Shown one piece after another: positions 1-11,400 of a stretch of 64,000 nucleotides of DNA; position 1 is the stretch's first letter; the number at the start of each line of letters is the position of its first letter. This DNA is from Brachyhypopomus gauderio (taxonomy: Eukaryota; Chordata; Actinopteri; Gymnotiformes; Hypopomidae), in assembly GCF_052324685.1 (NCBI RefSeq), contig NW_027506873.1:1374001-1438000 (forward strand), written 5' to 3'. The position numbers and the translations under genes are program-made. The notes beneath the pieces were generated by a model. The model was given only the letters and a program-made list of their open reading frames with translations. It did not search any database and had not been told where the DNA came from.

Positions 1-162
1 CGGTTGATATCAGTGGGCAGTGAGCACTATCCCTGCTGTAGATGACGGTCCTCTCAGACGTCCACACTTTCTGACCCACAATACAGCTCATATTTTCTTT
101 GTTTGTTGGGAAATCTGTGTAGAAAAATGGCATTTATTTAAAAAAAAAAACCTGTATTAACC

Positions 163-248
163 TGGGGTGAGTTTCCAAAAACGTTCTTAGCGCTAAGTAC
201 TTCGTAACCTCATTCTTACGTACAAACGTTTTGGGAAACTCGCCCCTG
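163..248. mobile_element. Palindromic MITE-like repeat (copy 1)
   Basis: Short element with inverted ends: it begins GGGGTGAGTTTCC and ends GGAAACTCGCCCC, with a GCGCTAAGTACTTCG core. A closely similar copy lies at 28898-29009, and a degraded relative may occupy about 3709-3823. It has no coding capacity. The two ends pair with each other, so it is a fold-back MITE. The superfamily cannot be assigned from this sequence. Confidence 0.6.
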
Positions 249-1314
249 TTGATTTAAAAAATAATTATGACAAATTCAATTGACTTAAATTTTCATTTGG
301 TTTCATTATTTATTCAGGTTGTGTGAGAGAGTATCTATGGGACATAATGCCAACTGGACTGAACATCGGTCCCAGTAATACAGATTTAGAGATAATTTTA
401 ATGAACATCGTATTTACAACATTATCCTAACATAACAATATTAATAACAATACATTATAATTTGTTATTAAGTGGGTTTACTCGACATAGCTTTATCAAA
501 ATCAAGCTAGCATGGACAGTCAACATCCCTCATCTCCGCTATTTTTTTTATTTATAAAAATTGTTTTACTGACCTGTGAAATGTTATACCCTTTGATCTT
601 TTGATATTGTTGTCGTAGTTTTGACAATTTATTGCAAAACATTGAGTCCCTCTTTGGTTTTCCTTACGTAACTGTCTGCTAGATCTCATTTTTATGTCCA
701 TCCATTGATGTTCCTCAATGCATAGCAATGGTGCCTGTGCGGCGCATGCTAAGTCACGTGATGTCCAATCCAGTAATATAGATCATTGTTAAAATGAATG
801 GTGGAATGTTCAGAAATTCAAATCTTAACAGCCAGTTAGAGTGTGTGCTGGCAAGAAAAATTATCAAAACTCTTGTGGATAAACTGCTGTAAAATCCTTA
901 CACCTTGACCTAGAAGCTCCATTAAAATTTTAAATGGGAGAGAAACTTGTCCTTTCTGGCTCGCCGAGATATCTAATCATTTGATCAATTACTTTTAGAG
1001 TTATGAGCATTTGTTTGGCACTAGACACAGAAAACTGCCCCATTGGCCCCCATATAAATGTATCAGAATCAGCTTTGTTGAGATTTTTGTGTGTTTTTAA
1101 CTTGTCATAAATCAGTCATTTTTGTGTCATACCACACAAAAATACATCAAAATCATCAGCAAGGGGTCCTCTCTCACATGATCTCTTTGCTGAAGCGATA
1201 AGTTAAATGCGTCCTGAACTACGACCGTTTGTTCGGAGGGTGCAAATCACACTAAAACAAGGTTTTTCCACTCAGAAGAAGCAGACAAAGTGGCAGTTAT
1301 TTTTGAACGTGTCT
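249..1314. other. AT-rich sequence without a recognised gene
   Basis: No convincing exon, RNA gene or repeat boundary was seen. If the tachykinin receptor gene on the right is intact, this is probably part of the intron before its 4214-4410 exon, or the exon spacing further upstream. Confidence 0.4.
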
Positions 1315-1342
1315 CCCCCCCCCCCCCCCCCCCCCCCCCCCC
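1315..1342 (+). repeat. Poly-C tract (28 C)
   Basis: An uninterrupted run of 28 C residues abuts the outer edge of the left copy of the inverted repeat, exactly where similarity to the right copy stops. Such runs often mark breakpoints or assembly joins. Confidence 0.9.
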
Positions 1343-2189
1343 AACAATGTTAGTGTTAATACTGTTGTGGTTGGCAAGGACAAGCTACCGATTAACGGTT
1401 AATTAACCGTCACGCGTTAACTGTCCGTTTGGAATTTAACTACCTCACGTCGGCAAACTGTTAGCATGCGGACTAACGTTAGCTACCTAGCTAGCTATAT
1501 CTGCGTAGTAATTAAGCATTTGCTGAAGCCCAATCGATTTCCAATTAAGTACTTTTTTAGATACTTTTTCCAACCACTTACAGCTCCGCGGTCAGTTCTC
1601 CCGTTTCCCTGGATGTGTGTTGTATGCGTGTTAGTGTCCCCCCTCCCTTAGAACCAGTGTGCTTTGCCGTTAATAAAATAGCATTGAGCTAACGTTGGTG
1701 TCATGGCTCATTCTTGTTCTCCTGACTCGACGACGTTTCAATTTTTATTACATTTATAAAGCAGCTCTCATATGCCTGTTTGGTAATATTTTATGTTTAC
1801 TTTTTGACATAAAATGCACAATTACTTAATTATATTCTGTATATTTTTAATTTACTTCATAAAGCATAAAATGTATAGTTCAGGCAACTTGGATACTAAT
1901 GAATAATTACCTGAACTAAACAATTGTAGCTGGAACAACATAAAACATTTTGTTGGACTCACTAGGTGTATTTGGTTAATATAAAACATTTTGTTGGACT
2001 CACTAGGTGTATTTGGTTAATATATAACATTTTGTTGGCTCAACTTATTTTCTTTAATTAGACTGAATTCTGTAGTTGTCAGCAGAACTTAAAATTTGCA
2101 ATTTGCAGAGCTTAAATTAGACCAACTAAAAAAATTAGGTGCAATGGGTCACTAAGATTTTTTTAGTTGGTGAGAAATTTTTTACAGTG
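1343..2189 (-). mobile_element. DNA transposon copy, left arm of a large inverted repeat
   Basis: Almost the whole segment is the reverse complement of 2367-3188. It ends internally with TTTTTTACAGTG, the same terminus as the right copy. The outer ~520 bp present in the right copy (3189-3708) are missing and replaced by the poly-C tract. The left arm also carries a direct duplication of about 44 bp (around 1945-2035, AACATTTTGTTGGACTCAC) that is single in the right arm. No transposase is seen. The element looks non-autonomous. Confidence 0.75.
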
Positions 2190-2366
2190 TACTGTTAGAG
2201 ATGCCCGTACGTTTTTAAAAATAAATATTAATTTTAATATTAATTTCCATGATTTCATATTAGCAAATGTTCAAGTTTTTTAAAGGAAAATTTGTGGCTT
2301 CTACCCTATTTGAGGTAGAATTGCATGTGAGCTTCGAATTAAGTACTGAATGGGTCATAGTACTCT

Positions 2367-3708
2367 CACTGTAAAAAAATTCAAGTCTCACCAACTAAAA
2401 AAATCTTAGTGACCCGTTGTACCTAATTTTTTTAGTTGGTCTAATTTAAGCTCTGCAAATTGCAAATTTTAAGTTCTGCTGACAACTACAGAATTCAGTC
2501 TAATTAAAGAAAATAAGTTGAGCCAACAAAATGTTATATATTAACCAAATACACCTAGTGAGTCCAACAAAATGTTTTATGTTGTTCCAGCTACAATTGT
2601 TTAGTTTAGGTAATTATTCATTAGTATCCAAGTTGTCTGAACTATACATTTTATGCTTTATGAAGTAAATTCAAAATATACAGAATATAATTAATTGTGC
2701 ATTTTATTTGCATGTCAAAAAGTAAACATAAAATATTACCAAACAGGCATATGAGAGCTGCTTTATAAATGTAATAAAAAATGAAACGCCGTCGAGTCAG
2801 GAGGACAAGAATGAGCCATGACACCAACGTTAGCTCAATGCTAATTTATTAGCAATACGCTAACGGCAAAAACACACTGATTCTAAGGGAGGGGGGACAT
2901 TAACACGCATACGACACACATCCAGGGAAACGGGAGAACTGACTGCGGAGCTGTATGTGGTTGGAAAAAGTATCAAAAAAAGTACTTAATTAGAAATCGA
3001 TTGGGCTTCAGCAAATGCTTAATTACTACGCAGTTCTAGCTAGCTAGGTAGCTAACGTTAGTCCACATGCTAACAGTTTGCCGACGCGAGGTAGTTAAAT
3101 TCCAAACGGACAGTTAACGCGTGACGGTTAATTAACCGTTAATCGGTAGCTTGTCCTTGCCAACCACAACAGTATTAACACTAACATTACTAAACTCATA
3201 GCAAACTGAAACACTGAAAAACAACTTGTTGGCTTAGCTCTAGTTTTGATAACTATACGTTTGGAAAATATGTTGAAATACGACCTAGTTCAAAATTCAA
3301 ACTCAACAAACACCACCAAGTTAGCTGTGTTAGCTTAGTAAAGATCCACATTAACTTCACTCAGTGAACGTTTGAAGTCCTCTAGATAAATGGTGAAATG
3401 CTGGGTCTTCATTTTAGTTTTGGTGCAGAAGGCGCCAAGAAAATTGTCTCTCTTGAGCATGCGCATTAGTTTCACCACTACCACTATTGCTCGCCCAACA
3501 CAGTTTTTTACTTTGGACTTGGCATGTTGACTGAGAACCATAATGCTCATTCACTGAACACAAAATATTAAGTTGAATGGTAAAAATGCAGCAGCTGATG
3601 GCACAACTCGTTTTTTGTTTTTGGAGTAACTATTTTTATGTTTCATGCTTTGCCCACATAAATTTTTATATTCACAGAACATAAGCAAACAAAGATTTTT
3701 TTACAGTG
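2367..3708 (+). mobile_element. DNA transposon copy, right arm of a large inverted repeat
   Basis: Starts CACTGTAAAAAAATT and ends TTTTTTTACAGTG, so it has matching terminal inverted repeats of about 13 bp and is about 1.34 kb long. Positions 2367-3188 pair with the left copy; 3189-3708 are unique to this copy. The 177-bp spacer 2190-2366 separates the two copies. No clear target-site duplication and no transposase ORF were seen. Confidence 0.7.
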
Positions 3709-4040
3709 CTTAGGTTACAAGTTTAAGTACGATGTTAGTTACCAAGAGTTCTGGGAAACACTCATAAATATAAGAATGTACGAGGCTATGAAGTTATAAA
3801 CATTTTAGGAAACTCACCCCTGACCAAGATCACTCACTACAGATTTTTTTTTATGAATCACAGTGCTTATGTAATCCACTAAGTGTCAATAAGTTGGGTA
3901 AAAAAAATAGCAAAATGTTTTTGGTAAAAATGCTAAATGTTCAAGCACATCACATCAAGTGGTCACCCCTGTGTCATAGAACATATTCCCAATACAGCAG
4001 TGTAATTGCAATGGAGTATTCATCTTCAAATCAATTTTAC

Positions 4041-4090
4041 AGTTACATTTAGGGCATTTTGCAGACGTTCTTATCCAGAGCGACTTAAAA
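4041..4090 (+). repeat. Dispersed retroposon core fragment
   Basis: Contains GCATTTTGCAGACGTTC followed by TTATCCAGAGCGACTTA, a motif I recognise as a common dispersed repeat in fish genomes (SINE/LINE-tail type). Only this short piece is visible. Confidence 0.45.
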
Positions 4091-4105
4091 TTTAGTACAA
4101 TATAT

Positions 4106-4176
4106 ATATAGTATTCATTTTCAAACCAATAGAGTATTAATCTTCAAACCAATAGAGTATTCATCCTCAAACCGTG
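4106..4176 (+). repeat. Short tandem repeat, ~26-bp unit, about 3 copies
   Basis: Units share CAAACCAATAGAGTATT. The array ends about 37 bp before the splice acceptor of the tachykinin-receptor exon, so it lies in the intron close to the branch-point region. Confidence 0.7.
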
Positions 4177-4213
4177 TCGCCCTGTTCCTCGTCCTGTCTT
4201 GGTGTCCTATCAG

Positions 4214-4723
4214 GTAGTGAAGATGATGATCGTTGTGGTCTGCACCTTTGCTGTGTGCTGGCTGCCATTTCATGTCTACTTCTTGGTACATGAGTTTCTG
4301 CCCCACCTGTTTGAGGAGCGCTTCATCCAGCAGGTGTATCTGGGAATAATGTGGCTGGCCATGAGCTCCACCATGTACAACCCCATCATCTACTGCCTCC
4401 TTAATGACAGGTACCAACAACAGCAAAGAAATATGTGCTTGGATATATTTTTCATGCACTTTACAATAGCATTACATGTGTAGTATTACAGTAATGTATA
4501 CCAAACAACTGTAGGCCTGGAGAGTTTATACAACATGTTCCTGGCAGGTTTCGAGTAGGATTCCAGCGAGCGTTCTTCTGGTGTCCTTGCGCCCCCGAGG
4601 GCTCCTATGAAGGTCTGGAACTCGAGTCAACTCACCACCTACAGACCCAGGTCAGCTTCTACCATGCTAGCCGCATGGAAACCACTGTTTCCACGGTGAT
4701 GTCGCCTGGAGAGGGAACCTCAG
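4214..4723 (+). CDS. tacr1: Tachykinin (NK1-type) receptor, last two recognisable exons (partial)
   Basis: G-protein-coupled receptor for tachykinin peptides such as substance P, acting at the plasma membrane. Exon A is 4214-4410 (197 bp, acceptor TATCAG, donor CAG/GTACC). It encodes TM6 ([20 protein letters not shown]), the third extracellular loop and TM7 with [16 protein letters not shown], the class-A NPxxY-type signature NPIIY. Exon B begins at 4548 after CAG and continues [15 protein letters not shown], a helix-8 and palmitoylation-type cysteine region, then [15 protein letters not shown] and RMETTVSTV, which resemble the NK1 tail more than NK2 or NK3. A good donor (CAG/GTGAGC) at 4723/4724 suggests another exon. 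Read-through would end at 4903-4905 inside a transposon-like sequence. TM1-TM5 exons are not in the window and must lie to the left. The paralogue is uncertain (tacr1a or tacr1b). Confidence 0.85.
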
Positions 4724-4856
4724 GTGAGCCAAGCCCGGTTCTCGGTAGACCTCACTTCCAACACCTCCTCCAGAAGTTTATGAAATACTATCTCCAGTGT
4801 TCTTCAGAAACATGGGGCTTAGACTGATATACAGGCATGTCTTCTGCTGTGTCACA

Positions 4857-4960
4857 ATACAGTTTTTCTCAGTCGATTTTGTTCATTTCTCAGATCAGAA
4901 TTGAAATTTGCAAAACTGTTCATTCAATCTCCTCATCTCCTTGTCACTTGTGCACATCCT
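4857..4960 (+). repeat. Terminal sequence of an IS630/Tc1-like element
   Basis: ACAGTTTTTCTCAGTCGATTT followed by TTCTCAGATCAGAATT. The reverse complement occurs at 12548-12612 (next to the broken transposase at 8474-12041), and a related end is at 13024-13045. The shared end suggests a non-autonomous copy of the same family. Confidence 0.5.
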
Positions 4961-5289
4961 AATTGCACTTCTCATTGTGTTTCACATTTTGCAAATGCTC
5001 ATGGACAATGATAATTTTGCATTATCAATTTCTTATGTCATGTTTATCAAAATGTGTACAGTGTACAGATCGTCTGTTGAATTGTCTTACTCTCCAAAAC
5101 ATTTAGTCTTTAGATCATCGCCTAGGTCGTGCTGAACATGTTCTCATAATCTCTAAGGCATAATTTTACATTTATTTATTTTTGTTACATTTGAGTAATT
5201 TATCTTAATTTGATTAAATTGTTCACAGGAGAACATTCAGTTTCAGTAAGAAAGGAAATTTGTGAAGGTTAGATCAGACATGTGAACAA

Positions 5290-5420
5290 GTCACTAAGTT
5301 GCAAGTAACAAGTAAGTCTCAAGTCTTCACAATCAAGTCTCGAGTCAAGTCCCAAGTCAATACAATCAAGTCTTGAGTCAAGTCCCAAGTCTTAAACTTC
5401 AAGTCCTAGTCAAGTCACCA
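5290..5420 (+). repeat. AAGTC-rich degenerate tandem repeat
   Basis: Repeated CAAGTC/TCGAGTC words (AAGTCTCAAGTC, GAGTCAAGTCCC). This pattern is common at the ends of some fish DNA transposons. It lies ~330 bp downstream, on the minus strand, of a BED zinc-finger exon and may belong to the same element. Confidence 0.6.
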
Positions 5421-5749
5421 GATGTAATTTCAATATTTAACACAACTGATGCAGTTGATTAGTAGTATATTAAGTTAGTCAGACTAACTAACGTTAGGCG
5501 ATTGAGTGTTTCGGTTCGCTTGAGTGAGATGTCGTCGCAATTGTCGTCGTCTTCACCTACACCCCCCCCCTCTCGCGTCAGTCCCCCTCCCCCCCGCTTT
5601 CGAATGATCGTTGGTGCGGACCGCTGACACAAGTCAAGTTGCTCATGTGGACCCTTGTAAAAGTTAATTTCTGACCCCTGAGTTATCACATCCCAGCTAG
5701 CTAGTTAACCGTTATAGCATTATGTGAAATATACATAGCAGAGACTTAC

Positions 5750-5901
5750 TTTAGTTTGTGCAGCCTCAAATGTCGAACAAAGTTTGAAGTGGTTGCATCT
5801 CCATCTCTTATCCTGACTCCACATGTCTTGCATGTCGCAGTTCTTCTTTTATTCACAAAGGCATAATCTTTATAATTGAACAGGATCATTTTTGGGAGCA
5901 T
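5750..5901 (-). CDS. BED-type zinc-finger exon, probably from a hAT transposase
   Basis: Minus-strand exon starting at ATG (5899-5901) and encoding about 50 residues: MLPKMILFNYKDYAFVNKRR, then CKTCGVRIRDGDATTSNFVR, then HLRLHKLK. The C-x2-C ... H-x4-H pattern with TSNFVRHLRLH fits a BED finger, the DNA-binding domain of hAT transposases and ZBED proteins. The exon ends at a strong donor (AAA/GTAAGT at 5750/5749); without splicing the next codon is a stop. No catalytic hAT domain was found further left on this strand. It is therefore either an orphan first exon of a decayed transposon or part of an unrecognised ZBED-like gene. Poly-C/G stretches around it look like transposon junk. Confidence 0.6.
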
Positions 5902-7189
5902 GTTGCTTGTCCTCTCCGCACAAATTCAATGGTGCTTCCCCCCCTCCCCCGATCGGTTACGGATAAACTGAGCTGAGCAGTTCACATTTTACAGCACCAT
6001 TTAATACAAAATGATCCAGTTATGTGATCCTATATTACTTATTTATTATGTTAAAATAAGGGTGACCAGACGTCCTCTTTTTCCCGGACATATCCTACTT
6101 TTGAGACGAATTTCAAAATCGTCCGGAATTTTGCGAAGGAAGTGTGGGTAGATCGCATGACCTTAAAAAGTAGTGTATGAATGACAGGCTATTGTCAATC
6201 TGCACTGATGGTTGTATTTTGATTCACATACATGGTAGCCAATCTGACGTCTAGGGTTTGACACACGCAAACACCCCCGTGACACTCGTCACATGTATTA
6301 GCGAGAGGGAAACGCGCACAGCGACCCAGAACGAACAAACAAAACAACATGGAAGACTCAACGCGCAAGAGAATAGAAAGCAAAACCGTGAGGGCACGAA
6401 GTAAATAGAAACAAAAAACCAATGCGGAAAATACAACGCGTGAAAAATAACACTCAACCGTAGTGAGACGGGAGGAAGAAACAAAACAACAACAGTAACT
6501 AAAAAACAGCGCGGATAAATGCAACGCGAAAACGAAACCAAGGACACCAGCAGAAGTAACTGGCAAAAAACGCTGCAGCAAAATAAAACCCTTCCCAAAA
6601 ATAAAGGCAAAACGGATAGGAAGACATACAGGATTGGGAAAACTTGAGATGGGTCAGGAAGCGACGCATGAGATACTCGAATAAGTAAAGAGAAAGCATA
6701 AAAGAGAGGTGGCGAGACACCATTAAACGATAAGCAATCACAGAGAAAGCAGAGACTGGCTGAGAACGTATGGTTACGTCGGTTTAGTCTGGGACTGACT
6801 CTGGTGCCCCTAGCGACGGCTGGGGGAACTGCATCCAAGTCAGCCCTGACAGCTCGCAAAATGAACCTCAAGAATTTTGGTAACAACAAAAACCATTTTA
6901 TTTTACCAAAGCACTTAATTTTTGTTAATTAAATGTGAAAGACACTTCATTTTCTGTATTTGTCATTCTGTCTTGCAAAGCAGACTGTAGTAGATCATGC
7001 AGATTTTATAGACTGAAGCAGACATTTTTATAAATCAAATCGTTTTTTGAATCGAAAATTGTTTTGAATCAAAAATCGATTTTTGAATTGAATTGTGGCC
7101 CCCAAAATCTGAATCGAATCGAATCGTGAGATAGTAAACGATTCCCACCCCTACTGTATTCAATTTTTTGTTTTGCATTTTTGCACTCT
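5902..7189. other. Transposon-derived sequence without an intact gene
   Basis: Includes GGGTGACCAGACGTCC near 6060, which resembles a dispersed DNA-element terminus. GAATCGAATCGAATCG is followed by ACGATTCCCACCCCTA ending near 7153, a hAT-like terminus (reverse complement TAGGGGTGGGAATCG). Long minus-strand open frames between 6195 and 6889 have no recognisable domain and look like chance ORFs. Confidence 0.45.
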
Positions 7190-7199
7190 TATACCATAT

Positions 7200-7300
7200 A
7201 GGATATCAAGATTAGGTCATAGGGGTGGCAGAGGTTCCATTTTTTACACCTCAACAAGAGGAGGCTGTATGTGCTCATGTTATTTTGAATGTGTAGAGTA
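7200..7300 (+). pseudogene. Fragment of IS630/Tc1-like transposase (exon 2 copy)
   Basis: Plus-strand translation gives HRGGRGSIF and then, after a one-base shift, TPQQEEAVCAHVILNV followed by a stop. This matches the second exon of the transposase at 8474-12041 (HRGGRGPLFTPQQEDAICEI). A splice-acceptor-like CCATATAG precedes it. Only this exon survives. About 20 bp further on, ACAGTTTTTTCAGTC resembles the family terminus. Confidence 0.6.
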
Positions 7301-7616
7301 AGTTTCTAATTTTACAGTTTTTTCAGTCAGTTGTCATGTCTTTTCTGAATTTCAATCAGATTTGTTTTTGTCAACAAATTGCAGTGCGAACAATATTGCT
7401 GTACAAATTTGATTCCAGTCCAATTTCTTTCTATCAGTCTCCCACATACAGTGATGTGTAACTTTGTGTTCTGTGTAAGTTTGTATTTTGTAACGTATTG
7501 TATTTTGTATTGTTTCATTTGATATGCCACAGAATGTGCATCATTCTTGAAATCAAAAGCTATTTTCCATCAGAATATACTTAGTCTGCACTGTGACTTA
7601 AAGTTACACTGACAAC

Positions 7617-8250
7617 CAGTGATAGCTTAGTTACCTTGAAAAAGTAATCAGATTACTGATTACTCCTTTTTAAAGTAACTTAGTTATTTTACAGATTACT
7701 TTATTTTAAAAGTAACTACGTTAGATTACAAGTTACTTTAGTAGTTATATACAACAGCAAAATGAGTTTTTCCAATACTCGCTTTATTGTTAATGCATTT
7801 TTAACAGTAACAATGTATCTCCTAGCATTTAAATTATGTATATCCTTACATTACGTTTGTGTCGCTGCATTTGTATTATTTTTAAATGTATTTGAAAACG
7901 TAATATAACACAGCTATTTGTTGTGAAACGAAATACTATTACAAGTTTAAGCATTTTAAAGTAGGCTACTTTAGCCAAAATTCCAGCACTTTCAAACCTG
8001 GAACACAATGCAACATTAAAATTTTCTTTCCCCTGTTCCTTCCTTTCCTGTAAATGTTCTGTCCCCTGTTTTTGAGGGGTATTTCTTTACTTTATCACAT
8101 ATCGTTACGGAGGACACTGCAAAGAATGACGTGAACGCGCTCCCCGCTCTCAAGGTTCGCGTGCAGCATGTGGAGTCGAGTGCTACGGTCAGACGCAAAA
8201 GTATAACTGAGCAAGGAGAAAGCAAAAAATATGTCAATTTTAGCAGTATA
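7617..8250 (+). mobile_element. hAT-type non-autonomous element fragment (GTAAC family)
   Basis: Begins CAGTGATAGCTTAGTTACC and continues with dense AGTAACT/GATTACT words, as in the complete element at 53774-54751, which has an 8-bp target-site duplication. The right end is not clear. No ORF. Confidence 0.5.
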
Positions 8251-8473
8251 AAATTACACATTACTGTTTATGGGAGCATGACTGTAAGAAAATGGACAGA
8301 AATCCATTGATGCATTCTTTGTAAAGAAATTTATTGATGGATCATGTCATCAAAAAATAAACAAACAAAAGACAAGTCTGGAAAAACATTACTTTGCACA
8401 AAGAATAAAATGTTCAGAAATTTTAACCTAGGAAACAAGCAGCATTGTACAGTGCAAATCACAGTGCTGTTTT

Positions 8474-11400
8474 CTATACCTCCTGACATTCTTGTCTGTT
8501 GGGCCACATATTCTCATCCACATCACAACGCATATCTTCCCTTGCAATGCAGCGTGGAAATAATCTTTTGGAACGTCTAATCCAGCCTCTGCAAGCTTCT
8601 ACTGTGATGTCATCACATGCTGCATCCATGGCAGCCAGCAGAGCCATCCGAGTATGAGGCTGCCGATCGTAAACCTTCCACCTCCATGCGGAGAAGAACT
8701 CCTCATTTGGGTTCAGGAATGGGGAATAGGGTGGGAGAAATAGCATCAGCACCCTGTTATGGGTTGCAAACCATTGCCTGATGATGTTTGAATGATGGAA
8801 TCTCACTATGTCCCAAATTACCACATAATTTGTTACATAATTTGTAAATCTGGAGCCTTTTCATGGTCATTTAGAGCCATATACCCATCTGGGATGAGAT
8901 CCCTGTAGAGTGTATCTATGAATGTGACGAGATGCTGTGTGTTGTATGGCCCTAAAGTGGGAATATGAGTTAGTACACCCAATTCTGGAATGGCTGCACA
9001 CATAGTGATGTTCCCTCCTCGTTGGCCAGGTACATCAACGGTGGCTCTGTGTCCAATAATATTTCGACCACGTCTTCTGCCTTTTGTCAGGTTGAAGCCA
9101 GCCTCATCCACGTATATGAATTGATGAGTTTGCTCACTTGATTCCAGCTCCATTATACTTTACATTTCAGAAGTTACAAAAACAAAATAAAGTTATAATC
9201 TTACAGGAACAGAATTCACTGAAGATCACATCAAATGTACATGTTAGTCAAATTTACTGTCATTACACAATTTACATCATTACACAAGGAACTATTTACT
9301 GAAATGGGTAGTTACTGTATGATGATTTACCTGCACAGAGAAGCTGCTTCACTCTGTCACCATTCCTTTCAAATGGTACATGATACAACTGTTTCATTCT
9401 CATCTGGTTTCTTCTAAGCACTCTGTCAATAGTTGAGATGCTTACTGACTGTATGTTTACAAAGATGTCATGGTTGTCTATAATGGATCTCCCTAAGTCT
9501 AATAGCATTATTAGCTATGACAATTTCACAGATGGCATCCTCCTGCTGAGGTGTAAAAAGGGGACCTCTGCCACCCCTGTGAGGTAGCCCTGCAGACCTG
9601 TGTGGTACACAAGTAGTAAGGCAAACACAAGACTGAGTTGAGTATACTTTTAGAAAATATGTAAAATTGTAATATGAAGTGTTAGTGTGTACTGTAAACA
9701 TAAAAGTATTACATTATAGAGTTATTTGGATTACCCACCTGTTCTCTCTACGAAAAGTTTGGATTATTGAGGACACGGTTGATCTCCCAACATTTGGCTG
9801 CACCCTTCGGCCAGCTTCAGCCATTGTTAGGCCATGATTGACAACATGGTCTATAAGTGTGGCCCTTATTTCATCTGCAACATGTCTATGTCCATGGCCT
9901 CTTCTACCTCTCCCTCTGTTATACCTCCTTACTCCCCTTCCACACACTCTTACTGCTCTTACTCCCCTTCCACGCACTCTTACTGCTCTTACTCCCCTTC
10001 CACGCACTCTTACTGCTCTTACTCCCCTTCCACGCACTCTTACTGCTCTTACTCCCCTTCCACGCACTCTTACTGCTCTTACTCCCCTTCCACTCACTCC
10101 TACTGCTCTTACTCCCCTTCCACACACTCTTACTGCTCTTACTCCCCTTCCACGCACTCTTACTGCTCTTACTCCCCTTCCACGCACTCTTACTGCTCTT
10201 ACTCCCCTTCCACGCACTCTTACTGCTCTTACTCCCCTTCCACGCACTCTTACTGCTCTTACTCCCCTTCCACGCACTCTTACTGCTCTTACTCCCCTTC
10301 CACGCACTCTTACTGCTCTTACTCCCCTTCCACGCACTCTTACTGCTCTTACTCCCCTTCCACGCACTCTTACTGCTCTTACTCCCCTTCCACGCACTCT
10401 TACTGCTCTTACTCCCCTTCCACGCACTCTTACTGCTCTTACTCCCCTTCCACGCACTCTTACTGCTCTTACTCCCCTTCCACGCACTCTTACTGCTCTT
10501 ACTCCCCTTTCACGCACTCTTACTGCTCTTATTCCCCTTCCACACTCTTACTGCTCTTACTCCCCTTCTACACACTCTTACTGCTCTTACTCCCCTTCCA
10601 CACACTCTTACTGCTCTTACTCCCCTTCTACACACTCTTACTGCTCTTACTCCCCTTCCACACACTCTTACTGCTCTTACTCCCCTTCCACGCACTCTTA
10701 CTGCTCTTACTCCCCTTCCACACACTCTTACTGCTCATACTCCCCTTCCACACACTCTTACTGCTCTTACTCCCCTTCCACACACTCTTACTGCTCTTAC
10801 TCCCCTTCCACTCACTCCTACTGCTCTTACTCCCCTTCCACACACTCTTACTGCTCTTACTCCCCTTCCACACACTCTTACTGCTCATACTCCCCTTCCA
10901 CGCACTCTTACTGCTCTTACTCCCCTTCCACACACTCTTACTGCTCTTATTCCCCTTCCACACTCTTACTGCTCTTACTCCCCTTCCACGCACTCTTACT
11001 GCTCTTACTCCCCTTCCACACACTCTTACTGCTCATACTCCCCTTCCACGCACTCTTACTGCTCTTACTCCCCTTCCACACACTCTTACTGCTCTTATTC
11101 CCCTTCCACACTCTTACTGCTCTTACTCCCCTTCTACACACTCTTACTGCTCTTATTCCCCTTCCACACACTCTTACTGCTCTTATTCCCCTTCCACGCA
11201 CTCTTACTGCTCTTACTCCCCTTCCACGCACTCTTACTGCTCTTACTCCCCTTCCACGCACTCTTACTGCTCTTACTCCCCTTCCACGCACTCTTACTGC
11301 TCTTACTCCCCTTCCACGCACTCTTACTGCTCTTACTCCCCTTCCACACACTCTTACTGCTCATACTCCCCTTCCACGCACTCTTACTGCTCATACTCCC

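Noticed and set aside
4724-4905. Read-through C-terminus of the tachykinin receptor
   Set aside because: A strong donor (CAG/GTGAGC) lies at 4723/4724, and the read-through stop falls within a transposon terminus. The residues do not resemble a receptor tail.
6195-6889. Minus-strand hydrophobic ORFs (up to 212 codons)
   Set aside because: No domain; Cys/Phe/Leu-rich composition comes from A-rich and GC-mixed plus-strand sequence in a transposon-like region.
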